Shown: positions 28,707 through 40,188, counted from the first letter of the stretch. The stretch: DNA of 64,000 nucleotides from Hoeflea prorocentri (GCF_027944115.1 NZ_JAPJZI010000001.1:1922001-1986000), one strand, 5' to 3'. The notes: generated by a model not told the origin, from the sequence alone. A program made the numbers and translations.

Positions 28707-30116
28707 ATGACCAGTGCCTCTGATATCCTCAAGCAGATCAAAGACAACGACATCAAGTTTGTCGACCTGCGTTTCACCGATCCACGCGGCAAGATGCAGC
28801 ACGTTACGATGGATTCCAGTGTCGTTGACGAAGACATGTTTGCCGATGGCGTCATGTTTGACGGTTCGTCGATTGCCGGTTGGAAGGCCATCAATGAATC
28901 CGACATGGTTCTGATGCCCGATACCGCATCGGTTCATACCGACCCGTTCTTCGCACAGTCCACCATGGCAATCATGTGCGACATCCTCGACCCGATCTCC
29001 GGCGAGCCCTATAACCGCGACCCGCGCGGGACAGCCAAAAAAGCTGAAGCCTACCTTCAGGCATCCGGCGTCGGCGATACGGTTTATGTCGGCCCGGAAG
29101 CCGAGTTCTTCGTCTTCGACGATGTTCGGTTCTCAACCGACCCTTACAATACGGGCTTTGCCCTCGACAGCTCCGAACTGCCGTCCAATACCGATGCGGA
29201 ATATGAGGTCGGAAACCTCGGCCACCGTCCGCGGACAAAGGGCGGATATTTCCCCGTACCGCCGGTCGACAGCGCCCAGGACATGCGCTCTGAAATGCTG
29301 ACCGTGATGGCCGAGATGGGCGTTACCGTTGAAAAGCACCACCATGAGGTGGCTGCCGCTCAGCATGAGCTCGGCATCATGTTCGACACGATGACCCGCA
29401 ATGCCGACAAGCTGCAGATCTACAAGTATGTCGTCCACCAGGTGGCGCACGCTTACGGCAAAACGGCAACCTTCATGCCGAAGCCGGTCTATGGCGACAA
29501 CGGAACCGGAATGCACGTTCACCAGTCGATCTGGAAAGGCGGCAAGCCGACATTTGCAGGCGATGAATATGCCGGCCTTTCGGAAACCTGCCTCTATTAC
29601 ATCGGTGGCATCATCAAGCACGCCAAAGCGCTCAACGCCTTCACCAACCCGTCCACCAACTCCTACAAGCGTCTGGTGCCGGGTTACGAGGCGCCGGTTC
29701 TTCTGGCCTATTCGGCCCGCAACCGTTCGGCGTCCTGCCGCATACCTTTCGGCTCATCGCCGAAGTCGAAGCGTGTTGAAGTTCGCTTCCCCGACCCGAC
29801 GGCCAACCCGTATCTGGCCTTTGCAGCCATGCTGATGGCCGGCATGGACGGCATCAAGAACAAGCTGCATCCGGGCGATGCGATGGACAAGGACCTTTAC
29901 GACCTGCCGCCGCAGGAACTGAAGGAAATTCCGACCGTTTCCGCTTCCCTGCGTGAAGCCGTCGAAAACCTCGACGCTGATCGCGAGTTCCTGACAGCCG
30001 GTGGCGTCTTCTCGGACGACCAGATCGACGCCTATGTGGAACTGAAGATGGAAGAAGTCATCCGTTTCGAACACACACCGCACCCGGTTGAGTTCGACAT
30101 GTACTACTCCGTCTAA
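28707..30116 (+). CDS. glnA: Type I glutamine synthetase
   Basis: A 469-residue GSI that joins ammonia to glutamate with ATP. Visible motifs include FDGSSIAGW, the metal-site [39 protein letters not shown], and the adenylylation loop [11 protein letters not shown] with the target tyrosine. It follows glnB by 56 bases and ends before a strong terminator. Regulation by PII and adenylylation is expected, and is consistent with the sigma-54-like promoter. Confidence 0.97.
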   Translation: MTSASDILKQIKDNDIKFVDLRFTDPRGKMQHVTMDSSVVDEDMFADGVMFDGSSIAGWKAINESDMVLMPDTASVHTDPFFAQSTMAIMCDILDPISGEPYNRDPRGTAKKAEAYLQASGVGDTVYVGPEAEFFVFDDVRFSTDPYNTGFALDSSELPSNTDAEYEVGNLGHRPRTKGGYFPVPPVDSAQDMRSEMLTVMAEMGVTVEKHHHEVAAAQHELGIMFDTMTRNADKLQIYKYVVHQVAHAYGKTATFMPKPVYGDNGTGMHVHQSIWKGGKPTFAGDEYAGLSETCLYYIGGIIKHAKALNAFTNPSTNSYKRLVPGYEAPVLLAYSARNRSASCRIPFGSSPKSKRVEVRFPDPTANPYLAFAAMLMAGMDGIKNKLHPGDAMDKDLYDLPPQELKEIPTVSASLREAVENLDADREFLTAGGVFSDDQIDAYVELKMEEVIRFEHTPHPVEFDMYYSV

Positions 30117-30139
30117 CGCACATAAAAGCGAAATTTGAA

Positions 30140-30163
30140 ACCGGGCGTTCGCGCCCGGTTTTT
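30140..30163 (+). terminator. Rho-independent terminator after glnA
   Basis: ACCGGGCG pairs with CGCCCGGT around TTCG, a very stable tetraloop hairpin, followed by seven T. It ends directly at the stop of the convergent hydrolase gene. Confidence 0.88.
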
Positions 30164-31060
30164 TTATCCTCCGACCTTGAACATCCAGTTCAGGGTGTCG
30201 CGCCAGTCAACCATCCTTATCGGGGTGCCGTGGCTGCCGCTTTGAAACAGAACAAATCGGATCGGATACGCCTGCTGCGTTGCATAGAGCACCCGCTCAT
30301 ACAGCGCGTGCTGGCCGCGCCAGTCATAGACACTGTCACCGCTTCCGTGGGCAAATAGAACCGGCACCCTGGCGTGATAGGCGGCGCTACGCAAGAATGA
30401 CTCATCACCCGTCCCGCCTAGAATAACGATGCCGGACAATCGCGACGATATTCCCGGGTCATTGCTGCCCTGCCAGCACAAAAGGCTGCCCATTGAGCCG
30501 CAGGCCAGGACAATCGGGGCGCGCGGAGCAGTGCGCCTGATATAGGTGACAAGCGTCTTGAGGTGCTCGAGGCCTACCCTGTCAAAGCTGGGAATAGTCG
30601 GGGAATAATAGACCCCGCCATTCCTGACGGCGAGGTTCTTCAGGCGATTGAAGTTTCCGCCAAATGTCCAGTCCTTGACGCCAAGCCTGCGGTCGCCGCC
30701 ACGTCCATGGATAAAGATGACCGCGAACTTGGCCTTCTTGGCCGCACCCACCTCATAGGTTTCAACCGCCGCCTCGGGTGAACGAATTGTCAAGGTACGC
30801 TGTTGCCGCTTTGGCCGCAGGGATACGTAGTCTCTGCGGGCACGCAGTTCAGGAACCTGATCGCGCTTGTTTATGTCGCGCGCGCTGCGGTAGTCGATTT
30901 TCACGAAGGCTCCGCCATCCCGGCTTTCCAGCACCTTGGGATAGGCAAACAGGCGGTCCTTATACGGGCGCACCTGTATTGATTCGCCATTGGCCGCCGT
31001 CGCGGAAACGACAATGGACATCAAAACGGCGAGGAAGATACGGAAATTCATCGGCTGCAT
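30164..31060 (-). CDS. Exported alpha/beta hydrolase
   Basis: A 298-residue protein with a signal peptide (about residues 5-24, cleavage near TAANG) and an alpha/beta hydrolase fold: AVIFIHGRGGDRRLG carries the oxyanion-hole HGRGG, IVLACGSMGSLLCW the nucleophile serine in GSMGS, and VLFAHGSGDSVYDW an aspartate loop; a histidine near the end (GSHGTP) could complete the triad. Substrate unknown; an extracellular esterase or thioesterase is possible. It converges with glnA and diverges from the gcv riboswitch. Confidence 0.85.
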   Translation of the reverse strand: MQPMNFRIFLAVLMSIVVSATAANGESIQVRPYKDRLFAYPKVLESRDGGAFVKIDYRSARDINKRDQVPELRARRDYVSLRPKRQQRTLTIRSPEAAVETYEVGAAKKAKFAVIFIHGRGGDRRLGVKDWTFGGNFNRLKNLAVRNGGVYYSPTIPSFDRVGLEHLKTLVTYIRRTAPRAPIVLACGSMGSLLCWQGSNDPGISSRLSGIVILGGTGDESFLRSAAYHARVPVLFAHGSGDSVYDWRGQHALYERVLYATQQAYPIRFVLFQSGSHGTPIRMVDWRDTLNWMFKVGG

Positions 31061-31198
31061 GCCAGTTTACCGCCCGCAGGCAGGGGAATTTATGTCGTTT
31101 GATCAACCAACAGTGAATTGATCCAACAATAGATGACAGTTCAGCATTATTCTACTAAGCTTGCCACCGCCTGTTGGTGTTTGTGAACACCAAATGTC

Positions 31199-31412
31199 GA
31201 CTGCGGGAGAGAGCGGGATTTGCAGAAATTGCCGCCGCCGAAGGGGAAAATGCCCATAATCTCTCAGGCAAAAGGACCGTAGACGATAGGCACTCTGGAA
31301 AGTCGGGACAGCCGTCCCGCGCCGAAGGTGTAAGCGTCGCCGACAGAGTTCCGGTTGCGCGAGTCTCTCAGGCTCCAGACAGAGGGGCGCTCGCTCCGCA
31401 CGAGAGTGCGGA
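31199..31412 (+). ncRNA. Tandem glycine riboswitch upstream of gcvTHP
   Basis: Two glycine aptamers are visible in series. The first contains GCGGGAGAGAGCGGG, GCCGAAGGGG, ATCTCTCAGGCAAAAGGACC and ACTCTGGAAAGTC; the second GCCGAAGGTGTAAGCG, GTCTCTCAGGCTCCAGACAG. After it, CCGCAC pairs with GTGCGG around GAGA at 31396-31411, 12 to 27 bases before the candidate gcvT starts, probably the expression platform. Family signatures (GCCGAAGG, CTCTCAGGC) are seen directly; glycine activation of gcv genes is established for the class. Confidence 0.92.
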
Positions 31413-31438
31413 CATGCGCAACTATGTTTGGAACCAGA

Positions 31439-32542
31439 ATGGCAAAACAGCTACCGCTCAAAAATCTTCATACCGAGGCAGGCGCCCGTTTCGGGCTGTT
31501 TGCGGGCTATGACATGCCGATCACCTACCCGCTTGGCGTTATGAAGGAGCATCTTCATACCCGAGAAGCGGCGGGACTGTTCGACATTTCGCATATGGCG
31601 CATCTCGAGGTGCGGGGACCACAGGCCGCCGACCTTGTTGCCCGTGCCTGCCCCTATGCATCCGCGGCACAGGGATGCAGAACAGGTCGATACACCTTCA
31701 TGCTTAACGAAAATGCCGGGATGATCGACGACTTGATTGTCAGTCGGCTGGAGAGCGACCGTTACCTGGTCGTGGCCAATGGTGCCTGCGCCGAAAAGGA
31801 TCTCGCGCATCTTGAATTGCTCGCAGAAGACTTCGATGCTCAGGTTACGCAGATTCCGCGCGTCTTTCTGGCGCTGCAAGGGCCGAAGGCAGCCGCGACA
31901 CTCGGGAAGATATTTCCTGAGGTCGTGAAGCTCCTGTTCATGCAGGTTAAGGAGCTTGATGACGGAACCTTTATCTCCCGCTCAGGCTATACCGGGGAAG
32001 ATGGGTTTGAAATTGCCTTGTCGCTTGAGGCAGCGGAGCCGTTCGCCAGACAATTGGCGGATATGCCGGACGTCGAATGGATTGGCCTTGGCGCGCGCGA
32101 CAGCCTGCGGATCGAAGCCGGCCTTCCCCTTTACGGTCAGGACATGGACGAGGAAACCGATCCGGTTACCGCCGGCTTGATCTGGGCTGTACCAAAGGAC
32201 TTGAGAAATGGCGGCACCTATCTCGGCGCCGATGCCCTCCGCGAGGTGGTTTCGAACGGAGCCAGTCAAAAGCGTATTGGTCTCAAACCGGATGGCCGTG
32301 CACCGGTGCGCGCGGGATCGCACCTATACGCCGGTGAGGAGACGGAAGCCGCGGCAGTCGGCATCGTAACCTCCGGCGGGTTCGGACCATCCTGCGGGCA
32401 TCCGGTAGCCATTGCCCGAATTCATTCTGACCATGGAACAGTTGGAGACCGCGTTTTCGCCGAGGTTCGCGGAAAACGGCTCGCCTGCTCTGTCGAGAAA
32501 ATGCCCTTTGTGGCGCACAATTACTATCGAGGAGAACAATAA
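31439..32542 (+). CDS. gcvT: Aminomethyltransferase (glycine cleavage T protein)
   Basis: A 367-residue T protein that moves the methylene group from the H protein's aminomethyl-lipoate to tetrahydrofolate and releases ammonia. Conserved segments are [50 protein letters not shown] and [21 protein letters not shown] 31439 is chosen; ATG 31424 (adding five residues) is possible, and neither has a strong ribosome-binding site, in keeping with riboswitch control. gcvH overlaps its stop. Confidence 0.94.
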   Translation: MAKQLPLKNLHTEAGARFGLFAGYDMPITYPLGVMKEHLHTREAAGLFDISHMAHLEVRGPQAADLVARACPYASAAQGCRTGRYTFMLNENAGMIDDLIVSRLESDRYLVVANGACAEKDLAHLELLAEDFDAQVTQIPRVFLALQGPKAAATLGKIFPEVVKLLFMQVKELDDGTFISRSGYTGEDGFEIALSLEAAEPFARQLADMPDVEWIGLGARDSLRIEAGLPLYGQDMDEETDPVTAGLIWAVPKDLRNGGTYLGADALREVVSNGASQKRIGLKPDGRAPVRAGSHLYAGEETEAAAVGIVTSGGFGPSCGHPVAIARIHSDHGTVGDRVFAEVRGKRLACSVEKMPFVAHNYYRGEQ

Positions 32543-32910
32543 TGGGAACAACCTTCTACACCGAAGATCATGAGTGGATCCGCGTCGATGGCGATCAGGC
32601 TGTTGTCGGCATAACCAACTACGCGCAGGAACAACTTGGCGACATTGTTTTCGTTGAGTTGCCCGAAGCGGGACGCAAGGTTGCGAAGGCCGAGACGGTT
32701 ATTGTGGTCGAATCGGTCAAGGCGGCCTCCGACGTCTATTCCCCGGTCGGCGGTGAGGTACTGGCTGTCAACGACAAGCTCGAGGCAGAACCCGGGCTGA
32801 TTAACGAGGCCGCTGAATCAGACGGCTGGCTCATGAAGCTACGGCTCGACGACAAGGCAGAACTCGAGGGCCTGATGGACAAGGCCGCCTATGACGCCAC
32901 AACCGGCTAG
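32542..32910 (+). CDS. gcvH: Glycine cleavage system H protein
   Basis: A 122-residue lipoyl carrier that shuttles the aminomethyl group between P, T and L proteins. The lipoylated lysine is Lys60 in [10 protein letters not shown]. Its start overlaps the gcvT stop by one base (TAATG), showing translational coupling. The lipoylation enzyme LipB is encoded in the same window (7863-8582). Confidence 0.97.
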   Translation: MGTTFYTEDHEWIRVDGDQAVVGITNYAQEQLGDIVFVELPEAGRKVAKAETVIVVESVKAASDVYSPVGGEVLAVNDKLEAEPGLINEAAESDGWLMKLRLDDKAELEGLMDKAAYDATTG

Positions 32911-32937
32911 ACCGATCAACAGTTGCTGGAGAAAACG

Positions 32938-35769
32938 ATGACAGCGCACAGCCACAAGAAGGCAAGGGAATCCACGGATCAGGTCCTGCCTTTTGCAGCC
33001 CGGCACAACGGACCGACACCTGCAGATGTCAGAACCATGTTGACGACAATCGGCGTGCCGTCGGTTGAAACGCTGATCAATCAGACGGTTCCTGAACAGA
33101 TCCGCCTGTCCGGCGAACTGGACCTTCCGTCACCTTCAGATGAACATGACGCTCTCGAAGAACTCAGAAGCATCATTGAACAGAATGTGGAAGCACGCTC
33201 CTTTATCGGACAAGGCTATTATGGGTGCCGTGTTCCTGCTGTCATTCAACGCAACATGTTTGAAAATCCCGCCTGGTATACGGCCTATACGCCTTATCAG
33301 CCGGAGATCAGCCAAGGCCGTCTGGAGATGCTGTTCAATTTCCAGACGCTTGTCAGCGAATTGACGGGGTTGCCCGTTGCCAATGCCTCGCTGCTTGACG
33401 AGGCAACAGCCGTTGCGGAGGCCGCGGGCATCGCCTATCGCCATCATCGTATGAAGCGGCATACCGTCAAAATTGCGTCGCCCCTCCATTCGCAGTCGGC
33501 TGCAGTCCTTGCAACCCGAATGGAGCCGTTAGGCATCAAGATCGCCGAGGGAGAACCTGACGAGGACACTGCTGCTGTTGTTTTCTCATGGCCTGATACG
33601 TTCGGATGTTTCGAAGACCCGAGAGAACATGTGGATGCGGCAAAGAAAGCCGGCGCGCTGGTGATTGTTGTGACGGATCCGCTTGCCCTCACCTTGCTTG
33701 AACCGCCCGGTCACTGGGGTGCGGATATAGTTGTCGGCTCGGCTCAGCGCTTCGGTGTACCCATGGGATTCGGTGGCCCGCATGCCGCTTATATGGGCGT
33801 ATCGCAACCGTTGACCCGCCTCATGCCCGGACGGCTCGTAGGCGAGTCGGTCGACGCGCGTGGCAATCCCGCCTACCGGCTGGCGCTTCAGACCCGGGAA
33901 CAGCACATACGCCGAGACAAGGCCACATCCAATATATGCACCGCACAAGCTTTGCTGGCCAACATGTCGGCCGCCTATGCCATCTGGCACGGACCGGACG
34001 GGCTTCGCGCGATCGCACAACGTGCCGCCAGATACGCCAGCAGGTTTGCTGAAAGCCTGGTTGCAGCGGGCTTCGAACTCGTGTCCGACCGTTTCTTCGA
34101 CACGCTTACCGTTCGAACCGAGGGCAAAGCGGAAGACATACACAAGCGTGCGCATGATGCCGGCTACCTTCTGCGGACAATCGACAGAGACAGGATCGGA
34201 CTGTCGTTTGACGAGACCACGTCCGAGGCGGACTTCCAGGCTTTGTGCGAGGTTTTCGGAATTGAGGCTACTGACGCTGGCGATAGAGGACATCTGCCAC
34301 CGCAAACACGTCATGAAGCATTCCTAACTCAACCCATATTCAACGCTATCCGTTCGGAAACGGAGATGATGCGGTATCTGCGGAAGCTGGCGGATATGGA
34401 TCTGGCGCTCGATCGGGCCATGATCCCGCTTGGATCCTGCACAATGAAGCTGAATGCCGCGGCGGAACTTGCGCCGGTCAGCTGGCGCAAAATCGGCAAT
34501 ATCCACCCGCTGGCGCCCAAACCGCACAGCACCGGCTATCGCAAAATGATCGCCGACCTTGAAAGCTGGCTGTGCGAAATAACGGGTTTCGCGGCCGTCA
34601 GCTTGCAGCCCAATGCCGGCAGCCAAGGCGAATTCGCCGGTTTGGCCGCTATTCGTCACTATCATGCCTCTAAAGGGGATGAGCATCGCGATGTGTGCCT
34701 GATACCGTCTTCTGCACATGGCACAAACCCGGCAAGCGCGTCCATGTCGGGTATGCGCATCGTCATGGTCGCCTGCACCGAGGCCGGAGATGTAGACATC
34801 CATGATCTGAAGGCGAAAGCCAAGGAGCATGAAGATAAGCTGGCTGCACTGATGATCACCTATCCATCGACGCACGGTGTTTTCGAGACGCAAATCAAGG
34901 ACATCTGCGAGGTTGTGCATGATCATGGAGGTCAGGTCTATTTCGACGGGGCGAACCTCAATGCGATGATCGGACTTGCAAAGCCCTTCGACATCGGGGC
35001 CGATGTCTGCCACATGAATCTGCACAAAACCTTCTGCATACCGCACGGCGGAGGTGGGCCGGGCATCGGACCGATCGGCGTTGCCGCACATCTGAAGCCG
35101 TTTCTTCCGGGTGATCCGCTTGATACGGACAGCAATGCCGTAGCGGCGGCGATGTTCGGCAGTGCATCAATCCTGCCGATTTCCTGGATGTATATCCGCA
35201 TGATGGGCGCGGCGGGGTTAAAGAGCGCATCGCAGATAGCTGTGCTTTCCGCCAACTATCTGGCCGCTCGTCTTGAGGGGCGTTTTGACATTCTTTACCG
35301 CGGCCACAAGGATCGGGTCGCGCATGAATGCATTGTCGACACGCGCCCTTTCAAGGAAAGCGCCGGCGTCAGTGTCGAGGATATTGCGAAGCGGTTGATC
35401 GACTACGGTTTCCATGCGCCGACCATGTCATGGCCGGTTGCCGGAACCCTGATGATCGAACCGACGGAATCCGAACCGCTGGCCGAGCTCGACCGGTTTT
35501 GTGACGCAATGCTTTCGATCCGCGAAGAAATCGCCCACATCGAAACCGGCGAATGGACCCGGGAAGACAATCCCCTGGTCAACGCGCCGCATACGGCCGT
35601 TGAAGCTGTTTCCTGGGAGCACGGATATGATGCGATGACAGCCGTCGCACCAACCGGGCCGGCCCAACTGTCATCGAAATACTGGCCTCCGGTCGCCCGC
35701 GTGGACAATGTATTCGGAGATAGGAATCTTGTCTGTACGTGCCCGCCCATAGAACAGTTGGCGAGCTAG
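32938..35769 (+). CDS. gcvP: Glycine dehydrogenase (decarboxylating), P protein
   Basis: The 943-residue single-chain PLP enzyme that decarboxylates glycine and loads the H protein. The N-terminal half is the inactive-type domain ([25 protein letters not shown]); the C-terminal half holds the PLP lysine in [17 protein letters not shown]. The start at ATG 32938 gives the usual length; TTG 32923 is an alternative. Last gene of the riboswitch-controlled operon; it converges on lpxB. Confidence 0.97.
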   Translation: MTAHSHKKARESTDQVLPFAARHNGPTPADVRTMLTTIGVPSVETLINQTVPEQIRLSGELDLPSPSDEHDALEELRSIIEQNVEARSFIGQGYYGCRVPAVIQRNMFENPAWYTAYTPYQPEISQGRLEMLFNFQTLVSELTGLPVANASLLDEATAVAEAAGIAYRHHRMKRHTVKIASPLHSQSAAVLATRMEPLGIKIAEGEPDEDTAAVVFSWPDTFGCFEDPREHVDAAKKAGALVIVVTDPLALTLLEPPGHWGADIVVGSAQRFGVPMGFGGPHAAYMGVSQPLTRLMPGRLVGESVDARGNPAYRLALQTREQHIRRDKATSNICTAQALLANMSAAYAIWHGPDGLRAIAQRAARYASRFAESLVAAGFELVSDRFFDTLTVRTEGKAEDIHKRAHDAGYLLRTIDRDRIGLSFDETTSEADFQALCEVFGIEATDAGDRGHLPPQTRHEAFLTQPIFNAIRSETEMMRYLRKLADMDLALDRAMIPLGSCTMKLNAAAELAPVSWRKIGNIHPLAPKPHSTGYRKMIADLESWLCEITGFAAVSLQPNAGSQGEFAGLAAIRHYHASKGDEHRDVCLIPSSAHGTNPASASMSGMRIVMVACTEAGDVDIHDLKAKAKEHEDKLAALMITYPSTHGVFETQIKDICEVVHDHGGQVYFDGANLNAMIGLAKPFDIGADVCHMNLHKTFCIPHGGGGPGIGPIGVAAHLKPFLPGDPLDTDSNAVAAAMFGSASILPISWMYIRMMGAAGLKSASQIAVLSANYLAARLEGRFDILYRGHKDRVAHECIVDTRPFKESAGVSVEDIAKRLIDYGFHAPTMSWPVAGTLMIEPTESEPLAELDRFCDAMLSIREEIAHIETGEWTREDNPLVNAPHTAVEAVSWEHGYDAMTAVAPTGPAQLSSKYWPPVARVDNVFGDRNLVCTCPPIEQLAS

Positions 35770-35795
35770 CATTCCAAGAACCGTGGATTAAACAA

Positions 35796-36992
35796 TCAGG
35801 AACTGCCGGTGGTTGCGGGGCTTATCAGTTCAGCAACCACGGCGGCCGCTATGTCCGCCGGTGGTTTGTCCACGGTCATTTTCTCGCGCACGATGTCAAA
35901 GCCCTGCAGCATCTCGTGGCGCTCGGCCGATTCGTGAAGCAGTCTCTCAAGACGCCGGGCTATCAGGGGCGGCCTGATCATCTGGGCCATGTACTCGTTG
36001 ATAAGTGGATAGTCGGCAATGAAATTCGGCAATGCGGCCGTCCAGGCCGTGATGCGATGAGCAATCAACATCGACAAGGGATCGACCCGATAGGCCGAAA
36101 CACACGGAACGCCAACCAGCGCAAGCTCAAGCAAAACGGTTCCGGATGCCGCGAGTGCAACGTCTGCCTGGGCAAATGCCTCTACCTTCTCTTCCGCAGA
36201 CGTCGTCACGCGGACCGGCACAGTCCATTCGGCCACGCCTGCCCTCACCTTGTCTTCAAGGCGTGGCAGGGTCGGTATCTGAAACCGCACGCCCGGCATC
36301 CGCTCGGCCAGCACATGCGCTGTTTCAGAAAAGTCGGGGAGAAGCCTCTTGAGCTCGCCGCTGCGCGAGCCGGGCATAATCAGGCATAGCGGCTCTTGGG
36401 ACACGGGCTCTTCAGGGGACACCGTCAGCGCGCGCCGCGACCGCTGATGCGAGGCAGCAGCCAGCAAGGATGCATCGGTGGCAAGGCGATGACCGACATA
36501 GGTCAATGGTGGGCCACCAAGGCGTTCCACGACTTCGGCTTCAAAGGGGAAGATCGACAGAACGTGATCCACATAGGCTCTCATGCGAGGCGCACGTTCC
36601 GGCTTCCAAGCCCATACGGTGGGGCAAACATAGTTGATGATCGGCAAATCCGGCAACGTCGCCCGTGCACGCCGGGCAACCCGGTGTGTAAACTCGGGAC
36701 TGTCGATGATGACAAGCACATCGGGTCGCGCGGCTATCACGGCCCTGGATGCCTTCCTTAGATGCGACAGAAGCTTTGGAAGCTGCGCCACGATCTGGCC
36801 GACGCCGACGATCGACAGGTCGTGGTAATCGAAAAGCGATTTCAGCCCCTGTGCCGCCATGGCTTCGCCGCCCACCCCGATCAACTCGACCGCGCCATAG
36901 TGTTCGTGCAGCGATGCTATCAGATCGGCGCCGAGCAAATCGCCGGACGGTTCACCGGCGATGATGGCAAGTTTGAGCGGACGGGACGACAT
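35796..36992 (-). CDS. lpxB: Lipid-A-disaccharide synthase
   Basis: LpxB joins UDP-2,3-diacylglucosamine to lipid X, making the lipid A disaccharide. The 398-residue protein has the family start IIAGEPSGDLLGADLIASL, the motif VCPTVWAWKPERAP, CLIMPGSRSGELKRLLP and GTVLLELALVGVPCV. ATG 36992 has TGAGGA upstream; ATG 37013 would overlap the end of lpxI. It is the distal gene of the lipid A operon. Confidence 0.96.
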   Translation of the reverse strand: MSSRPLKLAIIAGEPSGDLLGADLIASLHEHYGAVELIGVGGEAMAAQGLKSLFDYHDLSIVGVGQIVAQLPKLLSHLRKASRAVIAARPDVLVIIDSPEFTHRVARRARATLPDLPIINYVCPTVWAWKPERAPRMRAYVDHVLSIFPFEAEVVERLGGPPLTYVGHRLATDASLLAAASHQRSRRALTVSPEEPVSQEPLCLIMPGSRSGELKRLLPDFSETAHVLAERMPGVRFQIPTLPRLEDKVRAGVAEWTVPVRVTTSAEEKVEAFAQADVALAASGTVLLELALVGVPCVSAYRVDPLSMLIAHRITAWTAALPNFIADYPLINEYMAQMIRPPLIARRLERLLHESAERHEMLQGFDIVREKMTVDKPPADIAAAVVAELISPATTGSS

Positions 36993-37005
36993 GGGAGAAT
37001 TGTCC

Positions 37006-37890
37006 TCAATCATTTTTTGCCGGCTGATCACGATTGACGCCGGTCACAAAGAGACCAAGGCGGTCAGCCTCACTGACAACGGCGGCGCGGTCCAGCACCA
37101 GCGCCCTGCCCGCATCCACGGCTATGCCCGAAAGTCCGGCTGCATGAGCATTGGTGACCGTGTCCGGTCCGATGGACGGAAGGTCGGCCCGCTCATCCTG
37201 CTGCGGCTTGCATAATTTCACCAGAACGCCTCGGCGTTTGGCGGAGATGCGGCCGCTTGACCTGAGCTCAGCGACCCTGGCCAGCATCGCGTCAGTGCCT
37301 TCTGCTCCCTCAAGAGCAACAATGCGCCCTCCCACGGCCACTGCACCCTGTCCGACGTCAAGGGCACCCAAAGCATTGGCGCCGGCGCAGCCTGCCTTAA
37401 TATTGGTCCAATCCGACTTGTCGGGTGCGCGTTTGGTAATAGGGCCGTATTGCGCAAGAAGATCCGGTACGACTTCATGCGCACCCACGACCCGGCATCC
37501 GGCAGATTCGATGATCGATATGACAATGCGAAGAAGCTTGTCATCGCCTCCCGACGAAAGTGCGCTGATCACCCGGGGAAGAAAAGCAAGAAGATTGAAC
37601 CAACCGCGAAGTTCAACGATCTCAGGACGGCGGTTCACGCCTCCTGAAAGCACAACCTTGTCGATCTTCCTTTCTTGAAGGAGCGCCTGAATACGGCCGG
37701 CATCGCCCAGCCCAACTTCGACATGGTCGAATTCAGCGGGTATGTCCGAAGCCTCACCTCTAAGTCCGATGATGAACGGGTCATCTCCATTCGCCTGCGA
37801 GGCCCGGGCAATGTCAATCGGCAATCTGCCCCGGCCGGCAATGATGGCCAACCGCGCTTTTTGAGCAGACTTTTGGCCGACCGTCTCCAT
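37006..37890 (-). CDS. lpxI: UDP-2,3-diacylglucosamine pyrophosphatase LpxI
   Basis: LpxI hydrolyses UDP-2,3-diacylglucosamine to lipid X; it replaces LpxH in alphaproteobacteria. The 294-residue protein starts IIAGRGRLPIDIARA, with GGVNRRPEIVELRG, VVGAHEVVPDLLA and LVKLCKPQQDERADLPSIGPDTV, features of the DUF1009/LpxI family. It lies between lpxA and lpxB, 6 bases after the lpxA stop. Confidence 0.94.
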   Translation of the reverse strand: METVGQKSAQKARLAIIAGRGRLPIDIARASQANGDDPFIIGLRGEASDIPAEFDHVEVGLGDAGRIQALLQERKIDKVVLSGGVNRRPEIVELRGWFNLLAFLPRVISALSSGGDDKLLRIVISIIESAGCRVVGAHEVVPDLLAQYGPITKRAPDKSDWTNIKAGCAGANALGALDVGQGAVAVGGRIVALEGAEGTDAMLARVAELRSSGRISAKRRGVLVKLCKPQQDERADLPSIGPDTVTNAHAAGLSGIAVDAGRALVLDRAAVVSEADRLGLFVTGVNRDQPAKND

Positions 37891-37896
37891 CTGGTT

Positions 37897-38709
37897 CTAG
37901 GACCTCTTTTCCTTGGCAGCCGATGCCAGCCCGCGATGACTGTCTGCATCGATAAACGCAAACAGATCTTTCAGCGCCGGAATGTCCTCATAGTCATGTC
38001 GGATCGCATTCAGATTTTCCCGGACCGTCCCCGCACCGTGAAATATGAGTTTGAAGACCCGCCTGACCGTATGAACCTCGGTCTTGTCCATGCCCGAGCG
38101 CGACATCCCAATGACATTGAGACCGCCAAGAATTCCCGGATTGCCGTTGAGCATGCCGAACGGAATAACATCCAGTGAGCAAGCCGCCAGCCCGCCGACG
38201 AATGCGTGGTGCCCGACGCGGCAGAACTGGTGAACCGCGGCGCCACCGCCCATGATCACGCGGTCACCGACCTCAACATGGCCGCCAAGCATGACGTTGT
38301 TTGACAGGATAACATTGCTGCCGACCTGACAATCATGGGCGACATGGGAATAAGCAAGGAAGAGCGACTGATTGCCAACCGAGGTTATCCCGCCGGCATC
38401 CGGCATGCCGGTGTGCATCGTGACGCCTTCGCGTATGACACAATCGGAGCCAACCCTGAGCTCTGTTTCCTCACCACGGTAGTTGATGTTCTGAGGTTCG
38501 GCGCCGAGTGCCGCTCCGTGAAAAACCGCGGTGCGTGCGCCGATACTTGTCTTTCCGGTTACAACGACGTGGCTGATCAGGCGAACACCCTCACCCAGCA
38601 CCACCTTCTTGCCGACATAACAGAAAGGACCGATCTGAACCCCCTCGCCAATTTGAGCTCCGTCCTCCACAACGGAAGACGGATGAATAACGGCGGATTC
38701 TGAGATCAT
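37897..38709 (-). CDS. lpxA: UDP-N-acetylglucosamine acyltransferase
   Basis: LpxA adds the 3-O-hydroxyacyl chain to UDP-GlcNAc, the first lipid A step. A left-handed beta helix of hexapeptide repeats fills the N-terminal 190 residues, with the catalytic histidine in [13 protein letters not shown] and the pattern [21 protein letters not shown]. The C-terminal helical domain is normal, and the 270-residue length is standard. fabZ overlaps its start by four bases. All catalytic features are intact, unlike its LpxD neighbour. Confidence 0.96.
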   Translation of the reverse strand: MISESAVIHPSSVVEDGAQIGEGVQIGPFCYVGKKVVLGEGVRLISHVVVTGKTSIGARTAVFHGAALGAEPQNINYRGEETELRVGSDCVIREGVTMHTGMPDAGGITSVGNQSLFLAYSHVAHDCQVGSNVILSNNVMLGGHVEVGDRVIMGGGAAVHQFCRVGHHAFVGGLAACSLDVIPFGMLNGNPGILGGLNVIGMSRSGMDKTEVHTVRRVFKLIFHGAGTVRENLNAIRHDYEDIPALKDLFAFIDADSHRGLASAAKEKRS

Positions 38710-39185
38710 CTGGTTGAACCTTCCGTGTCGCCTTCGACCAGCATCGCGCCGACATCGGCTTCTGCGACCTTGGTGCTGTCAACCATCGCCTCACAATGAA
38801 ACTTCCAGATATTGCCGCGCTGTTTGAGTTTCTTGACATGATATTCAACCCGGTCGCCTGGCACCACGGGCTTGCGGAACCGCGCATTGTCGATTGTCAT
38901 GAAATAGACGATATTTGCCTTGGACACCTGCGTGCGGGCACAGATGGCGCCAGCTGTCTGGGCCATTCCTTCAATCAGCAACACACCGGGCATGACAGGG
39001 TTTTCAGGAAAATGGCCTGAAAAATGCGGCTCATTTGCGGTGACGTTCTTAATCCCAATTGCTGATTCATCCGCATCTATTTCAATGATCTTATCGACAA
39101 GCAGAAACGGATAGCGATGCGGAAGCAGTTTCAGGATCTCATAGAGATCGACACTGTCCAGAACACTTTTATCACTTTCACTCAT
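38706..39185 (-). CDS. fabZ: 3-hydroxyacyl-[acyl-carrier-protein] dehydratase
   Basis: A 159-residue hot-dog-fold dehydratase that makes trans-2-enoyl-ACP from 3-hydroxyacyl-ACP; its substrate is also the acyl donor for LpxA and LpxD, which explains the operon. The catalytic His and Glu lie in [18 protein letters not shown] followed by LLIEGMAQ. It sits between lpxD and lpxA. Confidence 0.96.
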   Translation of the reverse strand: MSESDKSVLDSVDLYEILKLLPHRYPFLLVDKIIEIDADESAIGIKNVTANEPHFSGHFPENPVMPGVLLIEGMAQTAGAICARTQVSKANIVYFMTIDNARFRKPVVPGDRVEYHVKKLKQRGNIWKFHCEAMVDSTKVAEADVGAMLVEGDTEGSTR

Positions 39186-39234
39186 CCGCCGGATCCCCTT
39201 TCAATGCCGTCGGGCGCCACGGGCGCCTTCCGGT

Positions 39235-40188
39235 TCAATCTGTCTGCCGCAATGGTTGTTTCAATGTTTGCCGGGCTGCATAGTCACTGTCGGCGTTAAC
39301 ACTAGCGTTTACTGTTGCGCCTGCCTGAATGCTCGCATGATCTGCGATTGATACATCACTGGCGATGCCAACATGGCTTGCAATCCTGCAGGCGCGGCCA
39401 ATGCGTACGTTAAAGCCGATGCTGACAAGGCTTTCGATTACCGTTGTGTCCCCAATGACCGTGTCTTGCAATGCCCCGCGGTCTATCGTTGAGTTGGCGC
39501 CTATTTCAACCTTATCCTGAATTATCACACGTCCGATTTGCGGGATCCGGACGGATTTATCCGGCGTACCGATGTACTGATCAGAACCTTCACCGATACG
39601 TACGCCGGCGTGTAATCCGACATCATCACCAATCAAAGCGTTGTGCACCGTGGCATGCGCAGAGAGCGTGCATCGTCTTCCAATCTGGCACCCTGGTCCA
39701 ACAACAGCGCCCGGGCCAATGGTGGTGTTGGCTCCAATATGCGCGCCCTTAGCTATCACAGCACCCTCAGCCACCGAGACCCGACCACCTTCCAGGATGG
39801 CTTCGGTATCAACGTAAGCATGTTTAGAAACAATCGTCTGTTTCTGTGCTGCCGCACTCTCTGAAGCTTCCGGATAAAGCAGCTCCAACGCGTCGGCAAA
39901 TGCTTGGAGCGGGGCTGCAGAGATCAATACCGCACAGTGGGTGGGCACTTTGGGCGCCACGGCCTGCGGACATATAATTGCCGCTGCTTGCAGCTTTACA
40001 AGCTGGTCTGTGGAGTCACCCGGCAGAAACACGCATAAATCCTGCTCACCAGCTCTGGACAAGGAAGCCACGCCAGCTATCAACCGCCTGCCCTTGACTG
40101 GATGATAGAGGCTCGCACCGATATCCTCGGCCAGTGCGGTGACATCTATTCCGAGGTGATGCGGGGGGAAGCGGGCGTCATCCATCAT
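39235..40188 (-). CDS. lpxD: LpxD homologue (acyltransferase) lacking the catalytic histidine
   Basis: Occupies the normal lpxD position and has an LpxD N-domain and hexapeptide beta helix ([20 protein letters not shown] then [12 protein letters not shown]). However, where the family reads QIAHNVVIG or QIGHNVQIG, with the catalytic histidine (E. coli His239), this protein reads SIGFNVRIG. About 18 residues, one coil, are missing afterwards, and the usual DGFGY segment is replaced. The protein is 317 residues from ATG 40188, shorter than the usual 340-355; GTG 40248 extends the frame but lacks family similarity. Probably inactive or altered; a second LpxD may exist elsewhere. Confidence 0.8.
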   Translation of the reverse strand: MMDDARFPPHHLGIDVTALAEDIGASLYHPVKGRRLIAGVASLSRAGEQDLCVFLPGDSTDQLVKLQAAAIICPQAVAPKVPTHCAVLISAAPLQAFADALELLYPEASESAAAQKQTIVSKHAYVDTEAILEGGRVSVAEGAVIAKGAHIGANTTIGPGAVVGPGCQIGRRCTLSAHATVHNALIGDDVGLHAGVRIGEGSDQYIGTPDKSVRIPQIGRVIIQDKVEIGANSTIDRGALQDTVIGDTTVIESLVSIGFNVRIGRACRIASHVGIASDVSIADHASIQAGATVNASVNADSDYAARQTLKQPLRQTD

